Source: Paraniabella hibiscisoli (GTDB lineage Bacteria > Bacteroidota > Bacteroidia > Chitinophagales > Chitinophagaceae). From it: DNA of 64,000 nucleotides. Numbering within the stretch: the first letter of the stretch is position 1; each line of letters begins with the position of its first letter. The stretch spans positions 62,001 through 126,000 of the forward strand of contig NZ_JAKWBK010000002.1 in NCBI RefSeq assembly GCF_022512515.1, written 5' to 3'. Of this stretch, positions 8,054-17,023 are shown in pieces. Below the pieces are notes generated by a model that saw nothing but the letters and a program-made list of their open reading frames with translations, did no database searches and was not told the origin of the DNA. A program made the translations under genes and the position numbers.

Positions 8054-11000
8054 TTAAAAACTGCATCTGAACCCGATAGTTGCCTGCCTGGGAGGTGCAT
8101 AAGTATTGGGATAGTCAGGGTCGAGATGCTCCTTATTCGAACGCCAGATAATGCCCAGGTTGGCCAGGTTGCCATATACCTGTCCGCTTTGTAAAAAGCG
8201 CTTGGTTTTTCTGGACGCTAAATCGAAGGCAATATTCAGATAATGAAATCGTATATGATCGCCTTTTAGAGCATGCACAGACGCATATCGGTAAAACCCA
8301 TCCCTGCCGGTGTATTGCGGGTAATCAGCATATACATAAGCTGGTATGTTGGTGCTAAATTCATCTCCCGGCTGTTGCCAACGCTTGTAATAGTCGGGAT
8401 GACCGATCCCTGAACCATTTAATTCACTCAGTGTAAAAGCAGTCTTTCTGAAGTAATATCCAAGTTTATACATCAGGTTAAAGGAAAATGACAACCGTTT
8501 CCACCTCAGCTCATTAATGATTGAACCAAAATGTGCAGGTACCGAAGTGCCTATGAAAACGAGGCTGCCGCCATCAATACCATCTACAGTTATAGAATTA
8601 CCTATTGCATTATAGTCTGTGCTTAACTGTCCATTTACATATCCTTGTGGATCTCCCTGATTGTTAAGGCCACCCCATCTGTACGACGTTATGCTGTATA
8701 AGGGCTCTCCCACTATCGGTGTAATAATGCTCCCATCCAGCAACATATTAAATTCTTTGGCATCGTCCGACAGGTAACGGGTGGTTTTGCTGGTATTATA
8801 GTTATAAATAAAGTTTGTTTGCCAGTTAAACTCACCGCGACTTATATTGATACTCCTCAGGTTTATATCAATACCCTGGCCCTTCATGTTGGAAGTATTG
8901 GTTACTACAGTCCCCTTATTTCCCCAGGTTGTATAGTCGTACAATGTATTTCCGTAGAGATCGGTGCCTTTTTTCTCATAGTATTCAATGCTGCCGCTGA
9001 TATGTTTTCCCTTACTGGAAAAATCCATACCGATATTCAACTGTCTTGATTTTTCCCAGCGCAGATCGGGATTGTTTAAGTCATTAATACGCTGCATGGG
9101 AAAATTAGTAATACTATTGGTGAACGATGTACTGGTAGCTAATGGAGTTTTCCGCAAATCGATATTACCACTGTAGCCTAAACTAACCTAAGCTTTAGAA
9201 AAGAAACTGCCTGCCACCTGTAAAATTTTTCTTTTGAAATATCCCATCCACCTCCCACAGACCAAAGCGGATTCCACTTATCATTGGTATTAGCTCCAAA
9301 AACATTTGAAGCATCCCTCCGCCAGCTACCACTGATATGATACCGGCTTTTATAACTATACTGCGCATTTGAAAGCAGGCTAACAAACCGTCTGGTTAAG
9401 CGGTTACCAATACCAGGTGTGCCAGGTATTCTTGCTACAGTGCCTCCTATTAGCGTGCGGTAATTGGTTGCGTGGTTTACCGAAGCCATTGACAATGGCT
9501 CTTCAATGTAACCATACACCGTGAAATTACCCGCGTTAATTGTTTCAACCTCCCGCATTTCTGCGCCGGTTATTACGGATACATAATGATTACCGAAAGT
9601 CTTTTTATAATCCAACTGACCCCGCAGATTATATGAAATAAGATTAGAAATACTTTGAGTACGGATGGCACCTTTGGGTATATTATATACATCAGGTGTA
9701 GTGCCTGTGCCCAGTGTGGTAAAACGGTTGATGAGGTCACGGGTATTATAGCTTTCCTCGCTTGCCCATCGCTCGCTACTTGTCCACTGTTTTTGATACT
9801 GGTACATAGCTGTTGCGTTTAAGCCATCAAAAGGCGACCAGTTGATGTTGGCTCTTCCAATAAGCTCCTGTAAATGCTGTTTGGTATAATCCTGCTTAAA
9901 ATCGTCAGCCGGGTAGTATAACCAGTCTAACAATCTGCCACTTCCTATGGTATCGAGAAATTCTTTCCGGTACCGGGGAATACCAATAGGGCTGCCATCC
10001 TGGTTGGTAAATAATTGGTAAGGAACATACCTGCTAGCCTGCATCGTAAGCGAAGTATATTCAGGCGCACCGGTTTTCGAGGTGCTATTGGTATAAAATC
10101 CTGCTAAACTTAAGCTGAGGTTTTTAAGGATTTTCAACGTGTTTTCAAAACGTGCATTGCTTCTGGCGGATGTGGAGAGATCGGTGTTGGTTGCCTGGTT
10201 ATGATTGCCGGATATTAACCAGCTCATGTAGCTGCTTCCACCCGTAAGGCTGAGTGCGTATTGCTGGGTTACGCCTGTTTGCCGGAACAGATCATTAAAT
10301 TGTTGAATACCGTTTTGTGTTTTCAATTGTTCTATTTGCCTGTTACCTTCCGCTTCTGAAAGCTTCCCCGTTTTAACTTGCTGCAGTATGGAAATCACAG
10401 GTGTTAAGGCCGGCATACTGGTGATATTATCTATAGTCGTATTAAAAAGCCCTTACTGAAGAGCAATCTTTCTATTTCGATATAGTCAGAAGTTGACATC
10501 TGGGTGCGGAGTAAAGAATGGGGATCTTGCTTCTCCGTTACGAGTACGTTGCTATTAAAACTAACTTTTAAAGGTTGGTTTAGCTTTCCCTTCTTCGTGG
10601 TAATTACAATTACGCCATTACCTGCGCGGGCGCCCCAGATACTGGCCGCCGCCGCATCTTTAAGAATACTGATGCTTTCTACTTCATCGGGGTTGATATT
10701 GTTTATATCTCCTTCATAAGGAAAGTCATCCAAAATAATAAGTGGGTTTACCGGACCATCAATAGTACTGAGCCCCCTGATGGAAATATCGTTGGGAAGA
10801 GCGCCACCGCACTGCTGCCTCTTTTACCAATATTAAAAATCAAACCGTTGGTAACGCCATTTAATCGCTGCAGGATATTCGTCCCGGTTTGTTGGTTGAG
10901 CATTTTATTATCTATCACCGTAACGGATCCGTTGATTTCATTAGGCTTTATTTTTTGGTATCCCGTATTTACCAACACTTCCTCCAGCTCACTTTCGCGC

Positions 11001-11287
11001 TGCGCCAACTCAAAATTGTAATAGGTCTGACTGCCATTAACCTGTGTTTTATAGCTCATAAAGCCAACATGAGTTATATAAAGTGTATCCGGAAATTTTG
11101 AAATATTGATGGCGAACTGACCTTCTTTATTCGTTTGCACGGTTACACCAGAGGCAGATCGTAAACTTACTCCGCTAATGGGTCGTTTTGTTGCCCCGTC
11201 TGTCACCACCCCGCTGATAGTGGTCTGTGCCATTAGGGCGCCGCTGAGCAACAGGTATGCGATGCCTGTAAAAATGTATTTTATCAT
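8054..11287 (-). CDS. SusC/RagA-type TonB-dependent receptor
   Basis: About 1080 residues when repaired. Order: signal peptide (MIKYIFTGIAYLLLSGALMAQ), carboxypeptidase-D-like domain (TISGVVTDGATKRPISGVSL), TonB plug with DEVESISILKDAAAASIWG and GARAGNGVIVITTKKG, then the 22-strand barrel ending in a Phe (ATIGFRCSF). The TonB-linked outer-membrane porin imports a ligand together with SusD. Frameshifts near 10801, 10425 and 9168 split it into four pieces that join without loss of sequence, so I treat it as one functional gene. Order is TlpA-like, SusC, SusD with short gaps, as one operon. Confidence 0.9.
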
Positions 11288-11298
11288 ATGGTTAGCAT

Positions 11299-11873
11299 TT
11301 AGCGTTGAGTTGAATTGTTTCGTTTTAGATAACCTCTGCGTTCAACCTCGTACTCCATTTTTTCGAGGAAAGCGCTTAGGATTTCGGGGGTCACAAATGA
11401 GGAAGAAGTTTGCGCTATCAGCACATTATCAGGTGCGATCCAGGCGTAATGCGGATTATATTGTTTGTGTATGTACTGCTGCAAAATGGTATCGCCGGTG
11501 ATAATAGGAATCTTTAGTTTTTGATTATTTGCTTTTTCCCAGCGTTCGATCGTAAGCTTTACGGTATTGCTATCTTCAGGGGTTATCAATAATATCTGTA
11601 GTTGGTCTTTAAAAACCGCCTGTATTGAATCCAGCTTTTTAAATGCTTTGATGCAGGGTATACAGGCGGTGTGCCAAAAGTCAAGCAATATCATTTTTTG
11701 ATTATCCTGTTGAAAAAGGACAGGCTCGCTTTATTGTCAGTATGATTGAGCACCTCTGTGAATAATATATCGGGGAGGCGGTCTCCCGTATAAAGCGGTT
11801 TAATAGATTTTGACTGGGCTGTTGAGTATAGGCAAAGGAGTGCCATTACAGCGCATAGCGTTGTTTTTTTCAT
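11299..11873 (-). CDS. TlpA-like thioredoxin-fold protein
   Basis: About 190 residues. A signal peptide (MKKTTLCAVMALLCLYSTAQS) sends it to the periplasm. The thioredoxin fold carries the redox site LLDFWHTACIPCIKAF (WHTACIPC, CxxC = CIPC), then a long Bacteroidota-type C-terminal half. A missing A in an A6 run near 11697 splits it just before the active site. It starts the TlpA-SusC-SusD operon, 11 bases before susC. Its likely role is thiol-disulfide exchange on an imported or secreted peptide, or on the small Cys-containing protein at 6166; the partner is inferred. Confidence 0.8.
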
Positions 11874-12082
11874 ATTGAATTAAGTAGTTAAAGAATAGAA
11901 ATCAGGTTAGACTTTCATCATTTTTTTGGTTTTGATGTTGGCATTAAACATTGAAACAGGTTTTTTATTTCTTGTTCAGTTAGAGGTAATAAAGAAACAG
12001 ATAGGCACGATTTTCTTTACGACTACTAAACTGTTCATTAGTTTGAATGTGTATTGATGGTGTTATATTCTTGCCTAAAAAT

Positions 12083-12143
12083 AAAATGGCCGGGTTAGGC
12101 ATACCGCACCATGAGAAAGTTGCGGTCGCCGCCCGGCCATTTT
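12083..12143 (-). terminator. Branched intrinsic terminator of a small transcript
   Basis: A 12-bp perfect outer stem (AAAATGGCCGGG at 12083-12094 with CCCGGCCATTTT at 12132-12143) encloses a 6-bp inner stem (ACCGCA 12103-12108 with TGCGGT 12121-12126). On the minus strand it is followed by TTTTATTTTT, which fits Rho-independent termination. It ends a minus-strand transcript about 200 bases before the tlpA start, or acts as an attenuator in its leader. Confidence 0.7.
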
Positions 12144-12148
12144 ACTTT

Positions 12149-12238
12149 CTATACCGGCATTTTAGGTTTGCAGGCATACAATAGCTTAAATGCAATAGCA
12201 TGGGAGAAAATGTTTTGATATGGTGCTTTAATACTCAT
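12149..12238 (-). CDS. Possible 29-residue peptide gene
   Basis: ATG at 12238, TAG at 12151-12149, directly before the branched terminator. The peptide begins MSIKAPYQNIFSHAIAFKLL and ends YACKPKMPV: a basic N-terminus, a hydrophobic middle, one Cys and a basic proline-containing tail. AAGAG lies just before the ATG. Two still shorter ORFs precede it on the same strand: 14 residues at 12286-12242, in the same frame, and 21 residues at 12373-12308. No family recognised. Its position between a promoter-like box and a terminator argues for a dedicated transcript, but coding status is unproven. Confidence 0.35.
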   Translation of the reverse strand: MSIKAPYQNIFSHAIAFKLLYACKPKMPV

Positions 12239-12311
12239 CTCTTAGGTTTTGATGAGTCGTTGGTAAGTGAGTTCACAAGCAGGCATAAGAAAGGCGTGGA
12301 ACTCAACTTAC

Positions 12312-12420
12312 CGCATTAGAGGTACTGGTATACCCACACACAGATAAGAGAGCCCACGCCGTAACGTGGGCATTCTACCTATCATCTCGTGTGTTTAAAA
12401 ATTACCAGTTTTCTAATGCG
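12312..12420 (-). ncRNA. Large structured RNA-like hairpin element
   Basis: Nested inverted repeats over 109 bases. P1: CGCATTAGA (12312-12320) with TCTAATGCG (12412-12420). P1b: ACTGGTA (12324-12330) with TACCAGT (12403-12409). P2: ACACACAGAT (12336-12345) with ATCT/GTGTGT (12384-12394, one bulged base). P3: GCCCACG (12352-12358) with CGTGGGC (12365-12371). One arm of P3 (CCACGCC, 12354-12360) is also complementary to GGCGTGG at 12293-12299, so two exclusive folds are possible. The orientation is taken from the -7 box at 12455-12462 and the terminator at 12083-12143. No Rfam family was recognised by eye. Confidence 0.45.
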
Positions 12421-12454
12421 AGACTCAAAGCAAATGCTTAAAATTCTTTCATAA

Positions 12455-12462
12455 CAAAGTTA
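12455..12462 (-). promoter_or_regulatory. Candidate -7 box for the small transcript
   Basis: On the minus strand this reads TAACTTTG, a match to the Bacteroidota TAnnTTTG box, 35 bases before the first arm of the hairpin element. No good -33 TTTG is visible upstream. Confidence 0.4.
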
Positions 12463-12522
12463 ATGTTTCTATAGACATTTTATTGTTTATGCTCGAATTA
12501 AAGATAAAGAGAATATTTAAAT

Positions 12523-12540
12523 ACGGTTATATATAACCGT
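12523..12540. promoter_or_regulatory. 18-bp perfect palindrome, likely Xre operator
   Basis: ACGGTTATATATAACCGT is its own reverse complement. It lies 17 bases before the ATG of the Xre-type gene, where autoregulated HTH_3 repressors usually bind. It could also influence the minus-strand small transcript. Confidence 0.55.
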
Positions 12541-12556
12541 GAATATTTTTCAAATA

Positions 12557-12834
12557 ATGAACACCTTGTTTGGCCAAAAATTACAAGGTGAAATGGATAA
12601 AGAAGAAATTAAAAAACTAAATCAGGCTTTTGGTGAAAATCTTCGAAAAATTCGGGATTCTAAAAAATTTCGCTGCTCCAATTGTCTTACAATTGCTCCA
12701 TTGATGAAAGCAAGATTTCCAAGATAGAGCACGGCCGGTTTAACATCAAGCTATCCTCTTTGTTCGAGCTAGCCAAAGGTTTAAATGTAAGTCCGGAGAC
12801 GCTACTGAACTTTCAGTTTGAGCAGGAAGAATGA
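12557..12834 (+). CDS. Xre-family HTH regulator
   Basis: About 92 residues when repaired. An HTH_3 domain begins at FGENLRKIRDSKKF and continues SLLQLSYNCSIDESKISK, IEHGRFNIKLSSLFELAKGL and NVSPETLLNF, the usual Cro/CI helix pattern. One missing T in TTTCGC near 12667 shifts the frame; without repair it would stop at 12727. The ATG at 12557 is preferred to an in-frame GTG at 12539, which sits inside the palindrome. Single-domain DNA-binding protein, probably autoregulated. Neighbours suggest it could govern the small transcript or the SusCD operon. An IS3 element inserted seven bases after its stop codon. Confidence 0.7.
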
Positions 12835-12919
12835 TATAGTGTATTGAGGTCCTCCCATATTTAGTAGCAGCCTAAACTAGAAAATTGGCGCTATTTTCCT
12901 GAGATATTGTGCCTGCGTG

Positions 12920-12979
12920 CGGAATGATGTGTGGTTGCTTTTTTACTTTTTTTCTTAACTCAATCCACACATCATTCCG
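12920..12979. repeat. 15-bp perfect inverted repeat inside the IS
   Basis: CGGAATGATGTGTGG (12920-12934) pairs with CCACACATCATTCCG (12965-12979) around a 30-base A/T-rich loop. It lies between the orfB stop and the left end of the IS. The stem is not followed by a T-run, so it is not a standard terminator. It may shield the element from outside transcription. Confidence 0.7.
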
Positions 12980-13017
12980 AACGTAGGAGCCGCCGGCAGG
13001 CATAAGAAAAGTCTTTT

Positions 13018-13862
13018 TTATTGCTGTTGTTGAACCCATTTAATAAATTCTGCCGGGGTCATATCATTTAAAGAACTATGCGGCCTAAATTCGTTATACT
13101 CAATTCGCCAAGCTTCAATCTTTTCACTTGCGTCTTGTAAAGATAAGAACCAGTGGGCATTTAAGCACTCATCCCTTAAACTGCCATTGAAAGATTCTAT
13201 GAACGGGTTGTCTGTTGGTTTACCTGGCCTGGAATAGTCCAGAGTTACTTTATTTTCATAAGCCCAACGATCAACTTCTTTTGAGATAAACTCACTTCCA
13301 TTATCTGTTTGTATCCGTTTCGGAACCAAGCCTCTCTTAGATTTAATCTGTTGCAACGCTGTGACCACATCGCTGCCTTTTAATGACTGCCCCGCTATAA
13401 TGGCCAAACATTCCCGACTAAAATTATCCACTATAGTTAATGCCCTGAATTTTCTGCCGTCAAAGAGCGCATCGCTCACAAAATCCATCGACCAAAACTG
13501 GTGCAATTCAGTATTCACCAGTCTTTCAAGCCTTTGTGCCGCAGCCCTGCATCGCCGCGGCTTTTTGCTTCTTAAGTTTAATCCTTCTTCTTTATACACC
13601 CGGTACACTCGTTTATGATTATCCCTCCAGCCTTCCCGCCTCAGCAGTATATATATCCGCCAAAGGCCATATCGCACACGTGTAACAGCAATCTCACGGA
13701 TCCTGCTTCGTAGGGGTGCATCTTGCCTTCGATGGTGTTTGTAATAGTATACCGAATGATAAACCATCATTAACCTGCACGATCTTCGTGTTGATACCTG
13801 GTATTGCTGCCTCAGATATATCGCTAATTCCTTTTTCTGTGCAGGCTTCAGAGCTTTTTTTT
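13018..13862 (-). CDS. IS3-family transposase OrfB (DDE integrase)
   Basis: About 280 residues, read by -1 frameshift from OrfA. An N-terminal HTH_21 region (RYGLWRIYILLRREGWRDNH, then RVYRVYKEEGLNLRSK) leads into the rve DDE domain. The catalytic residues appear as FWSMDFVSDAL (first D), RIQTDNGSEFIS (second D) and FIESFNGSLRDECLNAHWF (E). The ending RPHSSLNDMTPAEF is typical. The frame is intact. It forms the OrfAB transposase when the ribosome slips at the A9 run. Confidence 0.92.
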
Positions 13863-14114
13863 TATTACATCCTGTAGCATTTGCCTGTCAAGACTCAAAT
13901 CGGCTACAATCTGTTTTAAACGGGCGTTTTCCTCTTTTAGCATTCTTAATTCCCGAAGTTCGGATACGCCCAATCCTCCATATTTTTTCTTCCAGTTGTA
14001 AAAAGTAGCTTCCGAAATCCCCAGCTTCCGGCAGATCTCTTCCACCTTTACTCCCTGTTCTGATTGACGAATCGAAAACACAATCTGTGCCTCCGTAAAC
14101 TTTGACTTCTTCAT
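13848..14114 (-). CDS. IS3-family OrfA (HTH, leucine zipper)
   Basis: About 88 residues. HTH_Tnp_1 domain: KKSKFTEAQIVFSIRQSEQG, then VEEICRKLGISEATFYNWKK, followed by a leucine-zipper stretch (LRELRMLKEENARLKQIVAD) used for multimerisation. The ATG at 14114 is preferred to the in-frame TTG at 14120. It ends in the A9 slippery run and CTC TGA. Binds the terminal inverted repeats and regulates transposition. Confidence 0.9.
   Translation of the reverse strand: MKKSKFTEAQIVFSIRQSEQGVKVEEICRKLGISEATFYNWKKKYGGLGVSELRELRMLKEENARLKQIVADLSLDRQMLQDVIKKKL
13855..13863 (-). other. Programmed -1 frameshift site of the IS
   Basis: Nine A on the minus strand followed by G. In the OrfA frame it reads ATA AAA AAA AAG CTC TGA. 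A -1 slip reads on as AAA GCT CTG AAG into OrfB. Unlike the other frame breaks in this window, this one is expected biology. Confidence 0.75.
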
Positions 14115-14198
14115 ACGCAATATTTAATTTTTAAGTTATCGATATTGCGCCAATTTTCTACTTTTAATCGCTACGTTTTTTAGGGAGGAGGTCAGTAT

Positions 14199-14738
14199 CA
14201 TGCTTCTTAAACGAGTGCAATACTAGTCTGTGAAGCCTTATTAGGATGTTAGAGCGATATAGATTTCAATGGGAGGCGTTACACAGTACTGGATTATATC
14301 ATACATGTAAGTAACAATGTGGACAGACAGCCTGCTGGCGAATGCGATACCTATTTACTAATGATCGATCGAATAATCATCAAGGCAATAATTCAAAAAA
14401 AGCCAGGGTAGACACCTAGCCGTTGCTAACCTATGAAAAACAGTATGAAGATACAATCTTCTGAATAACTTTTGAAATTTTTTTTAACTTTTTTTATTTT
14501 CTACTCAGGTTATCGTTCCTTGGGTCCAAACCTTTTAATATATCTTCTATGTGATACAATCTTGATGCTCTGGCTACAAATTTGTTGCAGGAATGTTATT
14601 AGCACGCTCCCCGGAGTTAAGACTTAGAAATACTGCAAAAAAGCATTGTCGATTGGGGAATTGAAAGGGTAATCTTTTCAGGTTCCCCGAGAAAATACAT
14701 TCATGGCAATGATAAGTGGCATGAGAAACTTACGTATA
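14199..14738. other. Intergenic region after the IS
   Basis: 540 bases between the IS and the last gene of the polysaccharide operon. It contains the second copy of the 20-bp repeat (14423-14442) and a T-rich stretch near 14480-14505. From about 14627 a plus-strand frame stays open into the neighbouring gene (containing IVDWGIERVIFSGSPRKYIH) but has no start codon after the upstream stop, so it is at best a remnant. No clear terminator was seen for the minus-strand operon. Confidence 0.45.
14423..14442 (+). repeat. 20-bp direct repeat, copy 2
   Basis: Identical to 1638-1657 and in the same orientation. Here it lies in non-coding DNA between the IS3 element and the polysaccharide operon, and the peptide frame seen at copy 1 is interrupted by TAG just upstream. 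Confidence 0.7.
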
Positions 14739-15862
14739 TTAAAGGCTCAAAAGGTGTAAAAGCTTTTTATTTACATGATTGCTGTCATATTTTTCTTTAG
14801 CTATTTTGTTACTTTCTACGCCCATAGTAATAATATAATCTGGATTTTCAATAAAAATCGTCATAGCCTCAACTAATTTTTCTATATCCCACTTAGGTAT
14901 TAAAAATCCGTTTTTCCCACTAAGTACAGTTTCTCGGCACCCCGGAACATTAGTAGTTATAATGGGCCTCCCTAACGCCATTGCTTCCTGAGTGCTCCTG
15001 GGGAAGCCTTCTCTATACGATGGCAACACAAAGACGCCGGCATTTTTGACCCATTTAGTAACATCTTTAACATGCCCTGGGTATTCAATAATATTATTTG
15101 TTATATAGTAATTTAATTCGTTTCCAGTAAGGCTTCCCGGGTTTTCTGCATCCAAGCCACCAATTACATAAAAAACAACTTTAGAATGCTTTTGCTTTAT
15201 AATCTCAACCGCTTTTAAATAATCATGAATTCCTTTTTCCTTCAACAGGCGCCCCACAAAAATAAAACTTACAGGATCTGGTTTAGGTTCAGTATAACTA
15301 AATTCTTTTAGGGATAATCCTATGGGCCCTAAAATATCGTAACTTTTTACTTTGATCTTGTGCGCTAGTAAAAGATCCCTATGATCATCGTTGTTCAAAA
15401 AAATAACTTTATCTGCTAATGGCAAGGACAAACGGTAAAGTGAAACCTGAATACTTTTGATGATCTTAGTTTTAAACGCAGGGCCTTGGGGTTGATCTGT
15501 GAAAAAATATCCTAATCCTTCAAGCATGGCCACGGTCTTCTTAACTCCAGCTAACCTTGCGGCTATTGTGCCAAAAATAACAGGCTTTGCAAATGTTGAA
15601 AGCACAACATCTGGATTTATTTTTTTATGATTCTAACAAGGCTAAAAACGTTTGCCAGGTCGGATAGTGGATTTAGGCCACCACGGGAAAGCTGGTAACC
15701 AACAGGTATTGCTCCAAGTAACTTTAAATTTTCCTCGCTATTCTGATCAAAATCAGTTGCTAGCGCATAAACTACTATGTCCAGCTCCTGAAAATATAAA
15801 ATAAGTTCTTTTCTGAAATTTAGAAGTGCGTTTGCAGTATTACTTATAATTGCAATGGTCAT
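14739..15862 (-). CDS. Glycosyltransferase family 4
   Basis: About 375 residues, GT-B fold. The N-terminus (MTIAIISNTANALLNFRKEL) and the following LARLAGVKKTVAMLEGLGYFF-type acceptor region resemble PglA/CapM-like enzymes. The donor domain has SFIFVGRLLKEKGIHDYLKA and the E-x7-E motif region EGFPRSTQEAMALGRPIITT. A retaining transferase adding a sugar to an undecaprenyl-linked intermediate on the cytoplasmic face of the membrane. A missing A in an A7 run near 15612 splits it. Last gene of the minus-strand operon. Donor and acceptor are unknown. Confidence 0.85.
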
Positions 15863-15919
15863 AATATGGACATTTTAAGACTAACCATTAATGACCAGCC
15901 TTATCAAACTTTTAAAAAT

Positions 15920-17023
15920 TCATTTAGCGATTCCTTGATTTATTTTAAAAACCGATTTATATACATCATGCATTTGGTCAACCATAAAAGAGATATCAAA
16001 ATTATTAGCCCTCTTCTTTCCTAATTGAACCAGCTTATCTTTCTGTTCTTTGTTTTCAAAAAGATATTTGATTTTTTCACCAAATCCTTTTCATTTCCTT
16101 TCTCAAAAGTCAGTCCTCCGTCGGCTACCACTTGAGACAAGCCAGAAACATTAGAGGCAATCAATGGAACTCCACAAGCCATCGCCTCAACAGCGGATAA
16201 GCCGAACCCTTCCCAATGAGAACTCAGTATTGCTAGATCGCACATCTTTATCAACTGATATACATCTCCACGTTGACCCAAAAAATAACACGGTCTTTTA
16301 ATTTCATTTCTTTGGCAAGCTTTTCAATCTTTTGGCGCCCCAACCCATCACCTACCAAAATAAGCTTGAATTTTTCGGGCAAATAAGCTAAAGCCCGCAC
16401 CACGCTTTCATGATCCTTTTCTTTCCTAAATGCAGCAACCATTATCAGCAGATTATCCGAAGTGTACAACCCCAAAGCTGATCTATCATAGGCTTCAGCT
16501 TGTTCTATAGTTGCTATATTTACACCATTATGAACAACAGCCAATTTCTTTTTGAAATCCCATAAACTCTATTCAATTCAAATGCGACCTCTTTTGTTAT
16601 ACAAATAATTTTCTTATAATAACTGTAAAATATCTTATCGAGGAACCGAAAAAACATTATTTCTCTTCTACGATTATGAGTGCTATGCTCTGAAAAAATT
16701 AAGGCAGTTTTTGATGCACTAAACAACTTTGCAATTACGACTAAATATTGAGCTGGAAATAGATGTACATGAATAATATCATATTGGCAAATCAGCTTCA
16801 TCAGTTTAGAAATAACAAAAGGTGAAAAGTATGATCCTTTTCCTAAAGGGATTATTGTTACATTGTTTATTTTACTTAGCAAAATTTGAAATGGAGATTC
16901 TACTTGATTTATAACTGCAATGTTAACTATAGGATATTGTTCTTTTTGTATTGGAACAATGTCAACAAGCAATTTTTCAGCGCCTCCCATTTCGAGACTA
17001 TTTATAACATGTAAGATTTTCAT
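15920..17023 (-). CDS. Glycosyltransferase family 4
   Basis: About 370 residues. N-terminal Rossmann domain starts MKILHVINSLEMGGAEKLLV with the glycine-rich loop. The C-terminal domain has LLIMVAAFRKEKDHESVVRA, KFKLILVGDGLGRQKIEKLA and the E-x7-E region HWEGFGLSAVEAMACGVPLI. Breaks near 16548 (A5 run), 16279 (G3 run) and 16080 (A run) split it; the true C-terminus, ending ...INQGIAK, runs to the TGA at 15920. The start ATG at 17023 overlaps the end of the next gene by four bases. Same operon; sugar specificity unknown. Confidence 0.82.

Larger units (their letters stand above)
11874..12556. other. Regulatory/small-RNA region between tlpA-like gene and xre
   Basis: No ordinary gene fits here. 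Reading the minus strand, the order is: a -7 box at 12462, a large hairpin element (12420-12312), three very short ORFs (the longest at 12238-12149), a branched terminator (12143-12083), then about 200 A/T-rich bases leading to tlpA. The plus strand holds an 18-bp palindrome before the xre gene. Details are in separate entries. Confidence 0.6.
12845..14194 (-). mobile_element. Complete IS3-family insertion sequence
   Basis: 1350 bp. The ends are imperfect inverted repeats of about 47 bp: TGAGGTCCTCCC at the left, TGACCTCCTCCC at the right end read inwards, and a shared TAGAAAATTGGCGC at 12878-12891 and (inverted) 14147-14160. It is flanked by a 4-bp target duplication GTAT (12841-12844 and 14195-14198). 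OrfA and OrfB overlap with an A9 slippery run. The TGACC-type ends and 4-bp duplication fit the IS407/IS51 side of the family. Everything needed for transposition appears present. Confidence 0.9.

Noticed and set aside
8054..11287. SusC gene in four pieces as a pseudogene
   Set aside because: Pieces join end to end with single-base repairs, like core genes elsewhere in the window; base-calling error is the simpler reading.
11874..12060. Minus-strand open stretch with the protein-like sequence LTEQEIKNLFQCLM upstream of tlpA
   Set aside because: No start codon follows the upstream stops, and it lies in the tlpA leader; probably chance.
12920..12979. Perfect hairpin as an ordinary transcription terminator
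   Set aside because: No T-run follows on either strand, and the loop is 30 bases.
12845..14194. OrfA/OrfB frame break as another undercall
   Set aside because: A9 followed by G at the OrfA end is the standard slippery site of IS3 elements, and OrfA ends at a normal stop.
14627..14799. Plus-strand open frame containing IVDWGIERVIFSGSPRKYIH
   Set aside because: No start codon, and it overlaps the end of a real glycosyltransferase gene on the other strand.
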